From: Aedes albopictus
Taxonomy: Eukaryota; Arthropoda; Insecta; Diptera; Culicidae
Length of the DNA stretch: 64,000 nucleotides
Direction of reading: 5' to 3'
Assembly (NCBI RefSeq): GCF_035046485.1
Contig: NC_085136.1
Coordinates: forward strand, 75,533,734 to 75,597,733
Below the pieces are notes generated by a model. That model searched no databases and was not told the DNA's origin. It worked only from the letters and a program-made list of their open reading frames with translations. Both the position numbers and the translations under genes were made by a program. Every line of letters starts with the position of its first letter. Position 1 is the first letter of the stretch. This document shows positions 11,062 through 21,900 of this stretch, piece after piece.

Positions 11062-14000
11062 GATAGCTCAGATCAATCTTCAGCATAAAAGAACAGCAAC
11101 GATCAATCTTTGTAGACTTATGCAAAATGGTACAGCCCAAGTGGCCTTGGTACAAGAACCTTACTTTCGTAAGGGAAATTTCTATCTAGGAAACCTTGTG
11201 AACCCGGTGTTTGCCACTTTCAGTAAACATGAAATGGCAAACTCGCGTGTCATGCCTCGAGCCTGTGTGCTTGTCAACAACGCAATAGTTGCTACACTCA
11301 TCTCTGAACTAACCACCAGAGATGTATGTGCTATCACAATTGATGTATCTGTTGGAAACCTCAACAGAAAATACGTCTATTGTTCTGTGTATTTACCACA
11401 TGATGAACCATCCCCTACGGATGCTTTCAAACAAGTCATCGCATACTGCACTTCAAAAGGCCTTCCGCTAATTGTTGGCAGTGATGCTAATGCTCACCAC
11501 ATCATCTGGGGCAGCTCAGACATTAACTTGAGAGGCTCCAGTTTGATGGAGTACTTAAGTAGTACAGATCTTGCATTACTTAACATAGGCAACCGCCCAA
11601 CCTTCATGGTATCTGCTAGAGAGGAAGTGTTAGATATAACGCTTTGCTCTAGCAGAATTAGTCACGAGCTGACCAATTGGCATGTGTCAGATGAAGAATC
11701 TTTATCTGACCATCGCTATATCTTTTTTGAACATTTAAATGTTACTTCGCAAACATTGCGTTTCAGGAATCCTCGGTCAACAAACTGGGATCTTTATAAT
11801 GATTTGGTTGCAGCCAAATTTCATGGATATTCACCATCCATTGACTCTCCAAGTGATTTAGATGATGCCGTTGATACTACAACGACCTTCATCATGGAAG
11901 CTTTTGAAGAAGCATGCCCTCTACGGTCTGTGAAGATCACAAGAGGAACCCCTTGGTGGAACTCTGATCTGGCGAAACTCAGGAAACAATGTAGAAAGAG
12001 TTGGAACAGACGACGTTCGGCTGGTTCGGAGGCTTTCAGGTCGGCTCGCAAGGCCTACAGGAAAGCTCTCCGGTCTGCTGAACGATCCGGCTGGAAAAAC
12101 CTTTGTACAAATGTTTCCAGCTTGAGTGAAGTCAGTCGGTTGAACAAAATCCTTGCGAAATCTAAGGATTTCCGGGTGAACGAACTTCGTTTGCCAAATG
12201 GCGATCTGACTTCCTCTGATGAGGAAGTTCTGGAATGCTTATTCAGCACACACTTCCCTGGATGTGTGGATATTACATCTTCGGATGATCCTGATGTCTT
12301 TTCTTGTAGTTATGATTCTTTAGCTTCGGCTCGGAGTATTGTAACTATAGAATCGATTGAGTGGGCTCTTAATAGCTTTGCTCCTTTCAAATCTCCTGGG
12401 GCAGATGGGATTTATCCTATTTTGCTTCAAAAGGGATTTGATTATTTCAAACATGTTTTGAAAAAACTACTTGTTTGCAGTTTTGCTACAGGGTATATTC
12501 CCAAATCCTGGAGGGATATTACTGTAAAGTTTATTCCGAAAGTGGGTCGTGCGTCGTATGAAGAAGCAAAGAGTTTCAGACCTATCAGTTTGACCTCTTT
12601 TCTTCTGAAATGCTTAGAACGCATCGTGGATCATCACATCCGTGATGTTCATCTGGCCAACGTGCCTCTTCATGTGAACCAACATGCCTACCAATCTGGT
12701 AAGTCCACTGTGACTCTTTTACACAAGGTTGTTTACGATATCGAGAAAGCATTCGCTCAAAAGCAATCTTGTTTGGGTGTTTTCTTAGATATCGAGGGTG
12801 CCTTTGACAACGTGCCTTTCGATGCCATATTGGAAGCCGCACGGAATCATGGTATATCTCCAATGATTTCCAATTGGATTCACCAAATGCTCAAAAACCG
12901 ATATCTCTTCTCGACATTGCGTCTAGCAGGGATTAGGAAATTGAGTGTTTGTGGATGCCCCCAAGGGGGAGTCTTATCACCGCTTTTGTGGAATCTCGTA
13001 GCAGATACGCTATTGAGGCAACTCAATAATAGCGGTTTTCCTACTTATGGTTTTGCCGACGACTATCTAACATTGTTAGTTGGTATGTGCATCAGCACCC
13101 TTTTCGACCTGATGCAAAACGCCCTTCAGGTAGTTGAGGGTTGGTGTCGCCAATATGGCCTTTCGGTTAATCCGAGTAAAACATCTATTGTTCTTTTCAC
13201 GGAAAGGCGAAACCGTAATGGCGTTCGACCTTTGCGTCTCTTTGATTCTGAAATCGATGTGACTGAACAGGTAAAGTACGTTGGAGTCATTCTTGATTCC
13301 AAGCTTTCCTGGACACCTCACATTGAGTTCAGAATCAAGAAAGCTTGTATGGCCTTCGGGCAATGCCGGCGTACTTTTGGTACAACTTGGGGTCTAAAAC
13401 CCAAGTATATCAAATGGATTTACACAACTGTGGTTCGGCCAATATTGGCTTATGGATGTCTTGTGTGGTGGCAAAAGGGTGAAGTGAGAACGGTCCAATC
13501 AAAATTAGGCCATCTCCAAAGGATGTGCTTAATGGCGATGTCTGGAGCATTCTCTTCAACTCCTACGGCAGCGCTAGAAGTTCTCTTTGACGTTGCCCCA
13601 CTACACATTCATCTCAAACAAGAAGCCCTTTCTTGCACTTACCGGTTACGGGTACTCGGTCTACTAGAGGAAACTCCTGTGAACCGTAGTTCAACACACA
13701 CCTCGTTGTTTCCACTTTTGGTGAATTGGGACAAAATTGTCCTTGCTCCAAGTGATCTTACAATTGCTTGTAATTTTCCATATAGGACATTTTCCACGAA
13801 ATTCCCTTCCCGGGAAGAGTGGACATATGGTTATCTGGAAAGAAGTATTTCAGACGGCATCGTATGTTACACTGATGGCTCCCTTCTCGAAGGTCGAGCA
13901 GGTGCTGGTGTTTATTCTCGTGAGCTAAGGCTGTATCAGTCTTATTCACTTGGTAGACACTGTACCGTTTTTCAGGCCGAAATCTTTGCTCTTATGTGCG

Positions 14001-14692
14001 GAGTGCAATCAGCACTTCAGCAGCACGTAATGGGCAAAGTAATATACTTCTGTTCAGATAGCCAGGCTGCTATTAAAGCACTTGCTTCGGCCAACTCCAG
14101 GTCGAAGATCGTTATCGCTTGTCGAACTCAAATCGAGGAGCTGAATTCAGCAAACGCTGTTCACCTTCTATGGGTACCTGGTCATTCTTCCATCGCTGGA
14201 AATGAATTGGCTGATGAGTTAGCTCGCTCTGGAGCATCACATGACTTCATTGGCCCTGAGCCAGCTATTCCGATATCGAAGTGTTGGATTAAGCTTCAGA
14301 TTCACACCTGGGCTGTCACTCAACACAGACAATATTGGAATAGTTTGGAGTCATGTCGTCAAACCAAATTGTATAGTGCTGAGCCATCTCTACGGGTGGC
14401 GAAGTATCTAACTAATCTGTCTAAGCAGAATTGCAGCATTCTGGTCAAAGCATTGACTGGCCACTGCCGACTCAGCTATCACATGGCGAATATTCAGCAA
14501 GCTGATTCATTTGCCTGTGATAGCTGTGAATCCGATTATGGAACTTCGTATCATTTGATATGCAACTGTCCAGTTTTCGCGCAACTGCGTTTCCGAGTAT
14601 TCGGTAAACACTTATTAAGTGAAACTGACTTCAGAAACCTGAATCTTCAGGATATTCTGTTGTTCTTAACCCGCTGTGGTAAAGAGCTATAG
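11030..14692 (+). CDS. LINE ORF2: endonuclease-reverse transcriptase-RNase H
   Basis: Open from a stop at 11027-11029 to TAG at 14690-14692, about 1,220 codons. Numbering residues from codon GTG 11048, the APE-type endonuclease occupies about 1-230 (QEP 36-38, GSDANAH ~144-150, SDH 220-222). The reverse transcriptase spans roughly 440-740 (DIEGAFDN, GCPQGGVLSPLLW, catalytic FADD 669-672). RNase H spans ~938-1065 (Asp943 in YTDGS, CSDSQAA, VPGHSSIAGNELAD). A CX2C...HX3C cluster lies near the C-terminus. All catalytic residues expected of the family are visible. The protein would nick target DNA and reverse-transcribe the element RNA. Oddity: no ATG lies upstream of the endonuclease domain; the first in-frame Met is residue 25, inside it. 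Confidence 0.9.
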   Translation, partial: SYLVWVVATVRIAQINLQHKRTATINLCRLMQNGTAQVALVQEPYFRKGNFYLGNLVNPVFATFSKHEMANSRVMPRACVLVNNAIVATLISELTTRDVCAITIDVSVGNLNRKYVYCSVYLPHDEPSPTDAFKQVIAYCTSKGLPLIVGSDANAHHIIWGSSDINLRGSSLMEYLSSTDLALLNIGNRPTFMVSAREEVLDITLCSSRISHELTNWHVSDEESLSDHRYIFFEHLNVTSQTLRFRNPRSTNWDLYNDLVAAKFHGYSPSIDSPSDLDDAVDTTTTFIMEAFEEACPLRSVKITRGTPWWNSDLAKLRKQCRKSWNRRRSAGSEAFRSARKAYRKALRSAERSGWKNLCTNVSSLSEVSRLNKILAKSKDFRVNELRLPNGDLTSSDEEVLECLFSTHFPGCVDITSSDDPDVFSCSYDSLASARSIVTIESIEWALNSFAPFKSPGADGIYPILLQKGFDYFKHVLKKLLVCSFATGYIPKSWRDITVKFIPKVGRASYEEAKSFRPISLTSFLLKCLERIVDHHIRDVHLANVPLHVNQHAYQSGKSTVTLLHKVVYDIEKAFAQKQSCLGVFLDIEGAFDNVPFDAILEAARNHGISPMISNWIHQMLKNRYLFSTLRLAGIRKLSVCGCPQGGVLSPLLWNLVADTLLRQLNNSGFPTYGFADDYLTLLVGMCISTLFDLMQNALQVVEGWCRQYGLSVNPSKTSIVLFTERRNRNGVRPLRLFDSEIDVTEQVKYVGVILDSKLSWTPHIEFRIKKACMAFGQCRRTFGTTWGLKPKYIKWIYTTVVRPILAYGCLVWWQKGEVRTVQSKLGHLQRMCLMAMSGAFSSTPTAALEVLFDVAPLHIHLKQEALSCTYRLRVLGLLEETPVNRSSTHTSLFPLLVNWDKIVLAPSDLTIACNFPYRTFSTKFPSREEWTYGYLERSISDGIVCYTDGSLLEGRAGAGVYSRELRLYQSYSLGRHCTVFQAEIFALMCGVQSALQQHVMGKVIYFCSDSQAAIKALASANSRSKIVIACRTQIEELNSANAVHLLWVPGHSSIAGNELADELARSGASHDFIGPEPAIPISKCWIKLQIHTWAVTQHRQYWNSLESCRQTKLYSAEPSLRVAKYLTNLSKQNCSILVKALTGHCRLSYHMANIQQADSFACDSCESDYGTSYHLICNCPVFAQLRFRVFGKHLLSETDFRNLNLQDILLFLTRCGKEL

Positions 14693-14945
14693 GCTCTCTT
14701 TTGCTTTATGCGTTATTACAGTGCCCTTTTCAGGGCGCTGTTTGAACCCATTGTGGTACGCTTGTGCGTTAGTACCCTCTTCCAGGGTATTTTTCCTATT
14801 TCCCTACCTGTCCCTATCCCCATCCAAATCCTTTTTCCTTCCTTTTCCCTCAGGTAGATGATGAAATAGGCTGTTATTTTGGCGATGGCACAAATGTCCC
14901 AAATGGAGGATAACGTGCCTCTGGAGCCGGCCTTCTGATACCTGA

Positions 14946-15280
14946 TAGCTGAAATATTTTGGTTGGCGTAAAATGGATGACAGCGTCTTTTGAGTCCCAA
15001 CTTTACCTTTGTTTTATCCGTTTTCACGTCAAATCTGAAACAATATCAACTGCAACAGAAAATCTGAAAGATTTGTCAGATAAAAGTTTTCGAATTATTC
15101 ATTTCACAGTTTTAGTGCGATTACAAAATAGCAGAATGGCTAGAGGTAGATTTTTTTATTTCACTAATAGAGTATTCGTACCCTTTTCATCCTACGAAGA
15201 ACACGGGATTGAAGCGCTGTTTGTTTTGTTTCTTATTTTTGTACTTTTGTTAGAAGTGAGCACAAAAAAAAAAAACAAAA
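14946..15280. repeat. 335-bp direct repeat, right of LOA-like LINE
   Basis: Partner of 10145-10478, with one extra A in the A-rich run near its end. It continues rightward into the rest of the interrupted MITE (about 15172-15360). Confidence 0.9.
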
Positions 15281-15940
15281 AGAACGGAATCAAACGGTGC
15301 CGTAAACGCTTGTTTACAAATAGGATGAATTTGGGAGCGTGAGATTACTTATGACACTTACACCCCAATTATTATATCAAGCGTAATGAGTTGACGAGCA
15401 TCGTTTAAAACATTTCACCATCGGGGCGATTGATTTTAATTTTCATATACTGCCCATGATCGCATATGAATAGGAAACCCAGCATATATGGGACTGATAT
15501 GCGATCATAGGCAGTTTAAGATTCCACCTTCTTCATCGACAGTTTTATTTTCTAGAAAAATCCCGCAATATTCCGCATGCTAATGCTGCTTATTTCAATC
15601 ATACTTAATATAATAAATATATATTATACTAGCTGAACCCGGCAAACTTTGTCTTGCCTACTGCGTTTTTTGACGTTTCACGTTTCTAGGCAAGACAAAG
15701 TCCCCGGTCAAAATGTATGGAAAATCGATTTTCAAAAACTCTCAATTTTTCTATGTTTTTTGCCTCATAAACCTTCCTTGGGTGAAAAATAACAGAACAA
15801 AAGTAAAACGACCAAAATCGGACCTTCCGTTTTCAAGTTATGCGCGGTCCCACGTATGCCACTGCATTTTTATATATATAGAAGATATATAATTAATATA
15901 CCTTTTGTCCGCTATCACAACCCACAAAGGCTGCGAATGG
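15281..15940. repeat. Interior of the 7.2-kb element: MITE remnant, hairpin, dispersed repeat
   Basis: 15281-15360 is the remainder of a GGGTAT-type MITE. 15452-15516 is an inverted repeat (CTGCC..ATGATCGCATATG against CATATGCGATCAT.GGCAG, read as complements). 15632-15890 resembles a widespread insect repeat opening CTAGCTGAACCCGGCAAAC and ending TATATATATAGAAGATAT. No ORF. Confidence 0.5.
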
Positions 15941-16624
15941 ATAATTTGTTAACTTTTATCTGATAAATTCTTCAGTTTTGCTGTTGATATTGTTTCTGAT
16001 TTGATTTTAAAATGCATGAAACAAAAGTATAAAAGATACTAGAAGTGAATTCACCTACGGTGCGTTTGATTCGGGCAAAATCAGGAATGTGCACATCGAC
16101 AGCTAGCGATATAACATTCATATACACTAATACAGGAATTTCTACTAGTAATACAAATGTATATATTATTCCTCAAAACGCATGATTGTTACAAGAGTGA
16201 AATACAATTTCAAATGTACGATCCTGTTCGACTACTGCGATTTTTGTTTTCTGTTGCCATGGAAACATGTAGGCTGAAAAACAAGATAATGACATAAAAC
16301 CAAAAATTTAAGTCGTTCGTTTATAAAATTCAATGTAACTTTGTTATTTTAAGAGCTACCATTTTGGTATCTTCGACAACTATTCATATTTTTGCCTGTT
16401 CTACAACTTTGCCGAAGACGCCAAAGCTCTAGGATGTGAAATAAAAAAGTTAGCACCGCAGCGCCACCTATGCGGCGGTTTTACGAACTAAATTCCAAGC
16501 GCAATTTGAGGCGCAGATAAAACCCAACAACTTTGCCGAAGACACCAACTTGATAGCACGTAACCCCAATGTGCTAGAGGTTTTGTCTTGCTAATATCTG
16601 TTTCTGGCCCAGTGTGCAGTGGTA

Positions 16625-17671
16625 GGGGGGGTGGGGGTAAGACGGACACGTTTAGGAAACACTCTATTTTGACAGTGTAAACAATGCGATAATTAAAATT
16701 TTATCTCCTTACTATTTACTTCAACTAAGGTACTTTACAGTCTGCAAGCCGATTTTGCAATAAAATTTGATTTTCCATGACTTTTGAGATAATTAAAAAG
16801 TGATCTCCAAATGTATGATTTTCAACGGTGCGGGTAAGACGGACCGGTAGGGTGGGTAAGATGGACACGTTTGGAAAATTAGCTAATAAGCCATTAATTG
16901 TGTTAAATGATGTTTATGGCCGTTTATATTCGGTAGATCAATCATTGTAGAATCTAAATTTGGCTTTGAATCTCTTAGCGAAACGTGTTTTTGCAAATTA
17001 AAATATATTTTGTAAGTTGGAAACCTCCATACACTATTAAACGCCTAACAGTATGCAATGCTCGGTCAATTTTACGAAGTTCAAACTGTTCCAACAATAA
17101 AACATCTAATATAATGAATTTTTAAACAAAAAATCAATATGAAATGCTTTACACGGCTTCCACAATCCTTTTGTACTCCATAGATTTCAGTTTGTGAACA
17201 ATGTGTGGATTTTAATGTGTTTCTCATGGCACTATCAAAGTAACCCCAACACTGTCCGTCTTACCCACCCTCAAGGCGGACCGTCTTACCCCCACACAAC
17301 GCAAAATATTAATTCCACCACCGTTATCCATAATCTATGAAATTTAGCTGAATTTCGTTGTGCATAGCACGGAACAGTTTAAAACAGCTGGGAAACTCAA
17401 AATAAAATGCGAAAACTTAGCAATTTCATGTTAAAAAAGCTTATTTACTGCCGCCAAAAAATTAGATCCCATCACAAAAGTGTGTACCCAGGTAAACAAT
17501 TGTTTTTTTTGTACTTTTGACATATGTATTCTCTCATGGAATGGTTCAATAATCGTTAACTGATAATAAGATACAGTTAATCGTAAAAGAAAGCCAAATT
17601 TCAGCTCTTAAGTGACAGAACTAGTCGGTGGTCCGTCTTACCCACCCGGTCCGTCTTACCCCCACCCCCCC
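16625..17671. mobile_element. 1.05-kb G-rich-ended MITE, copy A
   Basis: Bounded by TA at 16623-16624 and 17672-17673. The ends are GGGGGGGTGGGGGTAAGACGG and its complement. Internally it holds further GGGTAAGACGGAC motifs and AT-rich sequence with no transposase ORF. TA duplication and TIRs fit a Tc1/mariner-derived non-autonomous element. It is nearly identical to copy B in reverse orientation, 213 bp away. Confidence 0.88.
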
Positions 17672-17673
17672 TA

Positions 17674-17882
17674 CCGACCGCGAAGCCTATGCAGAGGGTG
17701 CATGCGGTGCAAGCAGCGGAGGATGTGTGTTCCGTCTGCGACAGTACGCACAACGTAAACAAGTGTGAAGTGCTGAAGCAAATGACAGTGTCCGACAGAA
17801 TGGAGATGACAAAAAAGCGCAACCTGTGCTTCAATTGCCTGAAGCGCGGCCATCGTGTTGGTCAGTGTAGATCAAAAGCGTG
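17674..17882 (+). pseudogene. BEL gag zinc-knuckle segment isolated between two MITEs
   Basis: An in-frame stretch of ~69 codons carrying the BEL-type nucleocapsid motifs: a CSVC...H...C cluster followed by a CFNC...H...C knuckle. It joins upstream gag at 9391/16622 and pol at 18935 once the insertions are ignored, with the reading frame preserved at both junctions. Role: nucleic-acid binding in the particle. Non-functional as it stands. Confidence 0.85.
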
Positions 17883-17884
17883 TA

Positions 17885-18932
17885 GGGGGGGTGGGGGTAA
17901 GACGGACCGGGTGGGTAAGACGGACCACCGACTAGTTCTGTCACTTAAGAGCTGAAATTTGGCTTTCTTTTACGATTAACTGTATCTTATTATCAGTTAA
18001 CGATTATTGAACCATTCCATGAGAGAATACATATGTCAAAAGTACAAAAAAAAACAATTGTTTACCTGGGTACACACTTTTGTGATGGGATCTAATTTTT
18101 TGGCGGCAGTAAATAAGCTTTTTTAACATGAAATTGCTAAGTTTTCGCATTTTATTTTGAGTTTCCCAGCTGTTTTAAACTGTTCCGTGCTATGCACAAC
18201 GAAATTCAGCTAAATTTCATAGATTATGGATAACGATGGTGGAATTAATATTTTGCGTTGTGTGGGGGTAAGACGGTCCGCCTTGAGGGTGGGTAAGACG
18301 GACAGTGTTGGGGTTACTTTGATAGTGCCATGAGAAACACATTAAAATCCACACATTGTTCACAAACTGAAATCTATGGAGTACAAAAGGATTGTGGAAG
18401 CCGTGTAAAGCATTTCATATTGATTTTTTGTTTAAAAATTCATTATATTAGATGTTTTATTGTTGGAACAGTTTGAACTTCGTAAAATTGACCGAGCATT
18501 GCATACTGTTAGGCGTTTAATAGTGTATGGAGGTTTCCAACTTACAAAATATATTTTAATTTGCAAAAACACGTTTCGCTAAGAGATTCAAAGCCAAATT
18601 TAGATTCTACAATGATTGATCTACCGAATATAAACGGCCATAAACATCATTTAACACAATTAATGGCTTATTAGCTAATTTTCCAAACGTGTCCATCTTA
18701 CCCACCCTACCGGTCCGTCTTACCCGCACCGTTGAAAATCATACATTTGGAGATCACTTTTTAATTATCTCAAAAGTCATGGAAAATCAAATTTTATTGC
18801 AAAATCGGCTTGCAGACTGTAAAGTATCTTAGTTGAAGTAAATAGTAAGGAGATAAAATTTTAATTATCGCATTGTTTACACTGTCAAAATAGAGTGTTT
18901 CCTAAACGTGTCCGTCTTACCCCCACCCCCCC
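17885..18932. mobile_element. 1.05-kb G-rich-ended MITE, copy B (inverted)
   Basis: Bounded by TA at 17883-17884 and 18933-18934. It is the reverse complement of copy A with only a few single-base differences (for example CGATGG against CCGTTA when oriented alike). Confidence 0.88.
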
Positions 18933-18934
18933 TA

Positions 18935-21900
18935 CAGTCAGCGGATGCGGTAAGAGGCACCACACCTTACTGCATTTTGAAGAAGTTTCGTCGGAGCAGC
19001 CGGTTCCAATTAGAAGCGCCGCGGAGCAGCAGGAAGATGTTGCGCCGCAGTTGACTCCGTCGATATCCGGTATCAGCATCGCAATGCCATCACAACGAGT
19101 TCACGAAAAGGAGATTTTACTTTCGACTGCGATTGTGGAGCTGCAAGATTCTAGCGGATCGTATCATCTGTGTCGAGCCCTATTGGATTCGGGGTCGCAG
19201 TCCAGCTTTGTCACCGAAAGCGTCGTCCGGCGTTTGCGGCTGTGGCGGGAACGAGTTCGAGCTCCTGTCACCGGAATCAGTGGAAATAGGCGTGTCGTTT
19301 CACATCAAGCCGTGGCGCAAATCAAGTCCATGTACAGCGAAGCATCCTGGACTCTCGACTTCCTAGTGGTTCCGCACGTTACTGGATGTCTGCCGGCTCG
19401 GAAGATCGACATTGACCAGTGGCAGATACCATCGGAGTTGCTGCTGGCGGATCCAAGGTTTAGTGTTCCAGCCAAGGTGGACATGCTCATAGGAGCGGAA
19501 CTGTTTTTTGAGTTGCTGTTAATGGACCGTCTGAAGCTCAACGATTGTCAAGCGATGCTGTGGAAAACAAAGCTGGGATGGATCGTGAGCGGAGCATTTC
19601 CAAGCATCCAGCGAACAGTATTAGCTGCGTCCCACATTGCGTATCTGGAATCACCGGAGTCGAACCTGGAGGGTCTAGTACAACGATTCTGGGATCAGGA
19701 GGAAGTTGGAGGAACGGCGGTGTCAAGCACAGAAGATCAGCAATACTTGGAGCATTTCACCAAAACCCATCGACGTGAAGAAGGGCATTTCGTGGTCCGA
19801 TTGCCTTTTCGAGACAACGTGAACCAGCTTGGAGAATCTCGTGCCATAGCAGAGAGGCGTTTCTATCAATTGAAGAAGAAGCTCAACCTGAACCCCGACC
19901 TCAAGCTACAGTACTCCGCCTTTATAAACGAGTACATTAGTTTGGGACACTGTGTGAAGGTCAAGGACAATGGTAGTACTGGGTTCTTCCTACCGCACCA
20001 CGCCATTTTGAAGCCATCGAGTTCATCTACCAAATTGCGTGTGGTGTTCGATGCATCCGCACGATCGGATACCAATGTCTCATTGAACGATGTGCTGATG
20101 AACGGACCGACGATCCAGGACACCCTAGCAGCTATAGTACTACGCTCTCGGAAATACAAGTTTTTGTTCTCCGCCGACGTCATCAAGATGTTCCGTCAGG
20201 TGCGGGTAGACGACAGAGACACCAGTTTCCAGAAGATACTGTATAGAGACGATCCAAACACCAAACTGGGCGTTTTTGAGTTGAAGACGGTTACATACGG
20301 CACATCATGTGCGCCGTTTTGTGCGACCGCTTGCTTGAGACAGCTCGCCCTCGACGAAGAGAAGGATTACCCACTTGGAGCGCGGGTGGTGAAGCAAGAT
20401 GTTTATATGGATGACGCAATCACCGGAGCTGACAGTCTAGAAGAAGCATTGAAGTGCCAATCGCAGCTCATCGAACTACTGAAGCGAGGGGGTTTAGAAC
20501 TCCACAAGTGGTGCGCAAATACCCCTGAATTGCTGCAACGCATTCCGGAGCATGCCAGGGAGCAGCAAGTTAACATCGAAGAACGAGCATTCAACGACGT
20601 GATAAAGACCCTAGGACTGTTGTGGGATCCATCAGCTGACGTGTTCCTGTTTCGAATGCAGCCAAACGACGAGTCACTAGAAGTCTACACAAAGCGACTT
20701 GTTTTATCTGAGACGGCGAAGATATTTGATCCCCTCGGTTTACTGGAGCCGGTCACAGTGCTAGCGAAGCTCTTCATTCAGCAGCTGTGGTCGCAAGAGC
20801 TGAGTTGGGACGAACCTCTATCCATCGAGCTGAATTCAACGTGGCGACGATTCAAGGAACAGTTGCAGGAGATAAACGAAATTCGGATTCCGCGCAGAGT
20901 GGTAGCAGACGATGCCGCATCCTTCGAGGTACACGGGTTTTCAGATGCTAGTCAAAAGGCTTATGTAGCCTGTGTGTATCTACGGAGCTTGAAGAGTGAC
21001 GGTACCTCTGAGATGCACTTGCTTAGCAGTAAAACTCGTGTCACACCACTTCCCAGCAAGCCAGGGAGTAAGAAGCCAAGAAGACCGTACACCATACCGA
21101 GAGCTGAACTGTGCGGCGCTCTTCTGCTATCGAAGCTGGTCACAAGTGTACTGAAAGCCATGGACATGGCGATCGACAAGGTGGTTTTGTGGTGTGATTC
21201 GCAAATCGTCTTATGTTGGCTCAACAAGTCAGCAGCTAGTCTCGAAATCTTTGTTGGTAGCCGAGTTCGAGAGATCAATCAACTAACACATGACTTCGAG
21301 TGGCGGTACATCTCTTCCAACGATAATCCCGCTGATTTGGCTTCCAGGGGAGTCACTCCGTCGGATCTACAGTACTCAAACCTCTGGTGGCACGGTCCTG
21401 CCATGCTGCTGCAGAACGACAACCTTTACGTACCTCCCGAATCACGTACGTTCAGCGACGAGCAACTAGAAATCGATGATAACACTTACTGTCAAGTGGT
21501 TGTGCGCTTCAATCCGTGTGAACTACTAACAAGATACAGTAACTTTAGAAAACTTCAGCGAGTGGTAGCCCATCTGTATCGATTCGTCAACAACTGCCGC
21601 AAGAAGAAGACCGAGCGAACATCTGGCTCGCTTTCCATCCTGGAGCTACGTAGCGCGACATTGAAGATCATTTGGAATGTGCAGCGGGAAGCATTTGCCG
21701 ATGAGTTGCACATGTTGCAGCACAACAAGACGAAAAAGAGCAAGTTTCTGCAACTAGCGCCGTTTTTGGACTCGGACGGGTTGCTGCGAGTCGGCGGCCG
21801 TCTGAAGCATACGAAGCTACCGTTTCATCGAAAGCATCAGCTGCTATTGCCGCCTGGACACCACGTCACACGAATTTTGATCGAGTCACTACATAAGGAA

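Larger units (their letters stand above)
10479..14945 (+). mobile_element. LOA-like (Lian-type) non-LTR retrotransposon
   Basis: A 4.47-kb LINE made of a structured ~550-bp 5' leader, one long ORF (endonuclease, reverse transcriptase, RNase H, CCHC-like motif) and a 250-bp 3' UTR ending in short CTGATA-type repeats. RNase H and the motif style suggest the LOA clade, to which the Aedes element Lian belongs; this is an inference. No ORF1-like gag is present, which is unusual. The element appears young because its ORF is undamaged and the flanking 334-bp repeats are essentially identical. Confidence 0.85.
9392..16616. mobile_element. Long-terminal-inverted-repeat element carrying a LINE
   Basis: The ends are CACACTGGGCCAG and its exact complement, with CAGTG directly outside both (9387-9391 and 16617-16621), a 5-bp target duplication inside BEL gag. 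Joining the flanks restores the gag reading frame. The inverted arms are long: roughly 9392-9960 pairs with 16050-16616, and a second block around 10215-10285 pairs with 15945-16010. No transposase is visible. Without the LOA-like LINE and one of the 334-bp repeats the element would be about 2.4 kb. The superfamily is uncertain. Confidence 0.85.
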
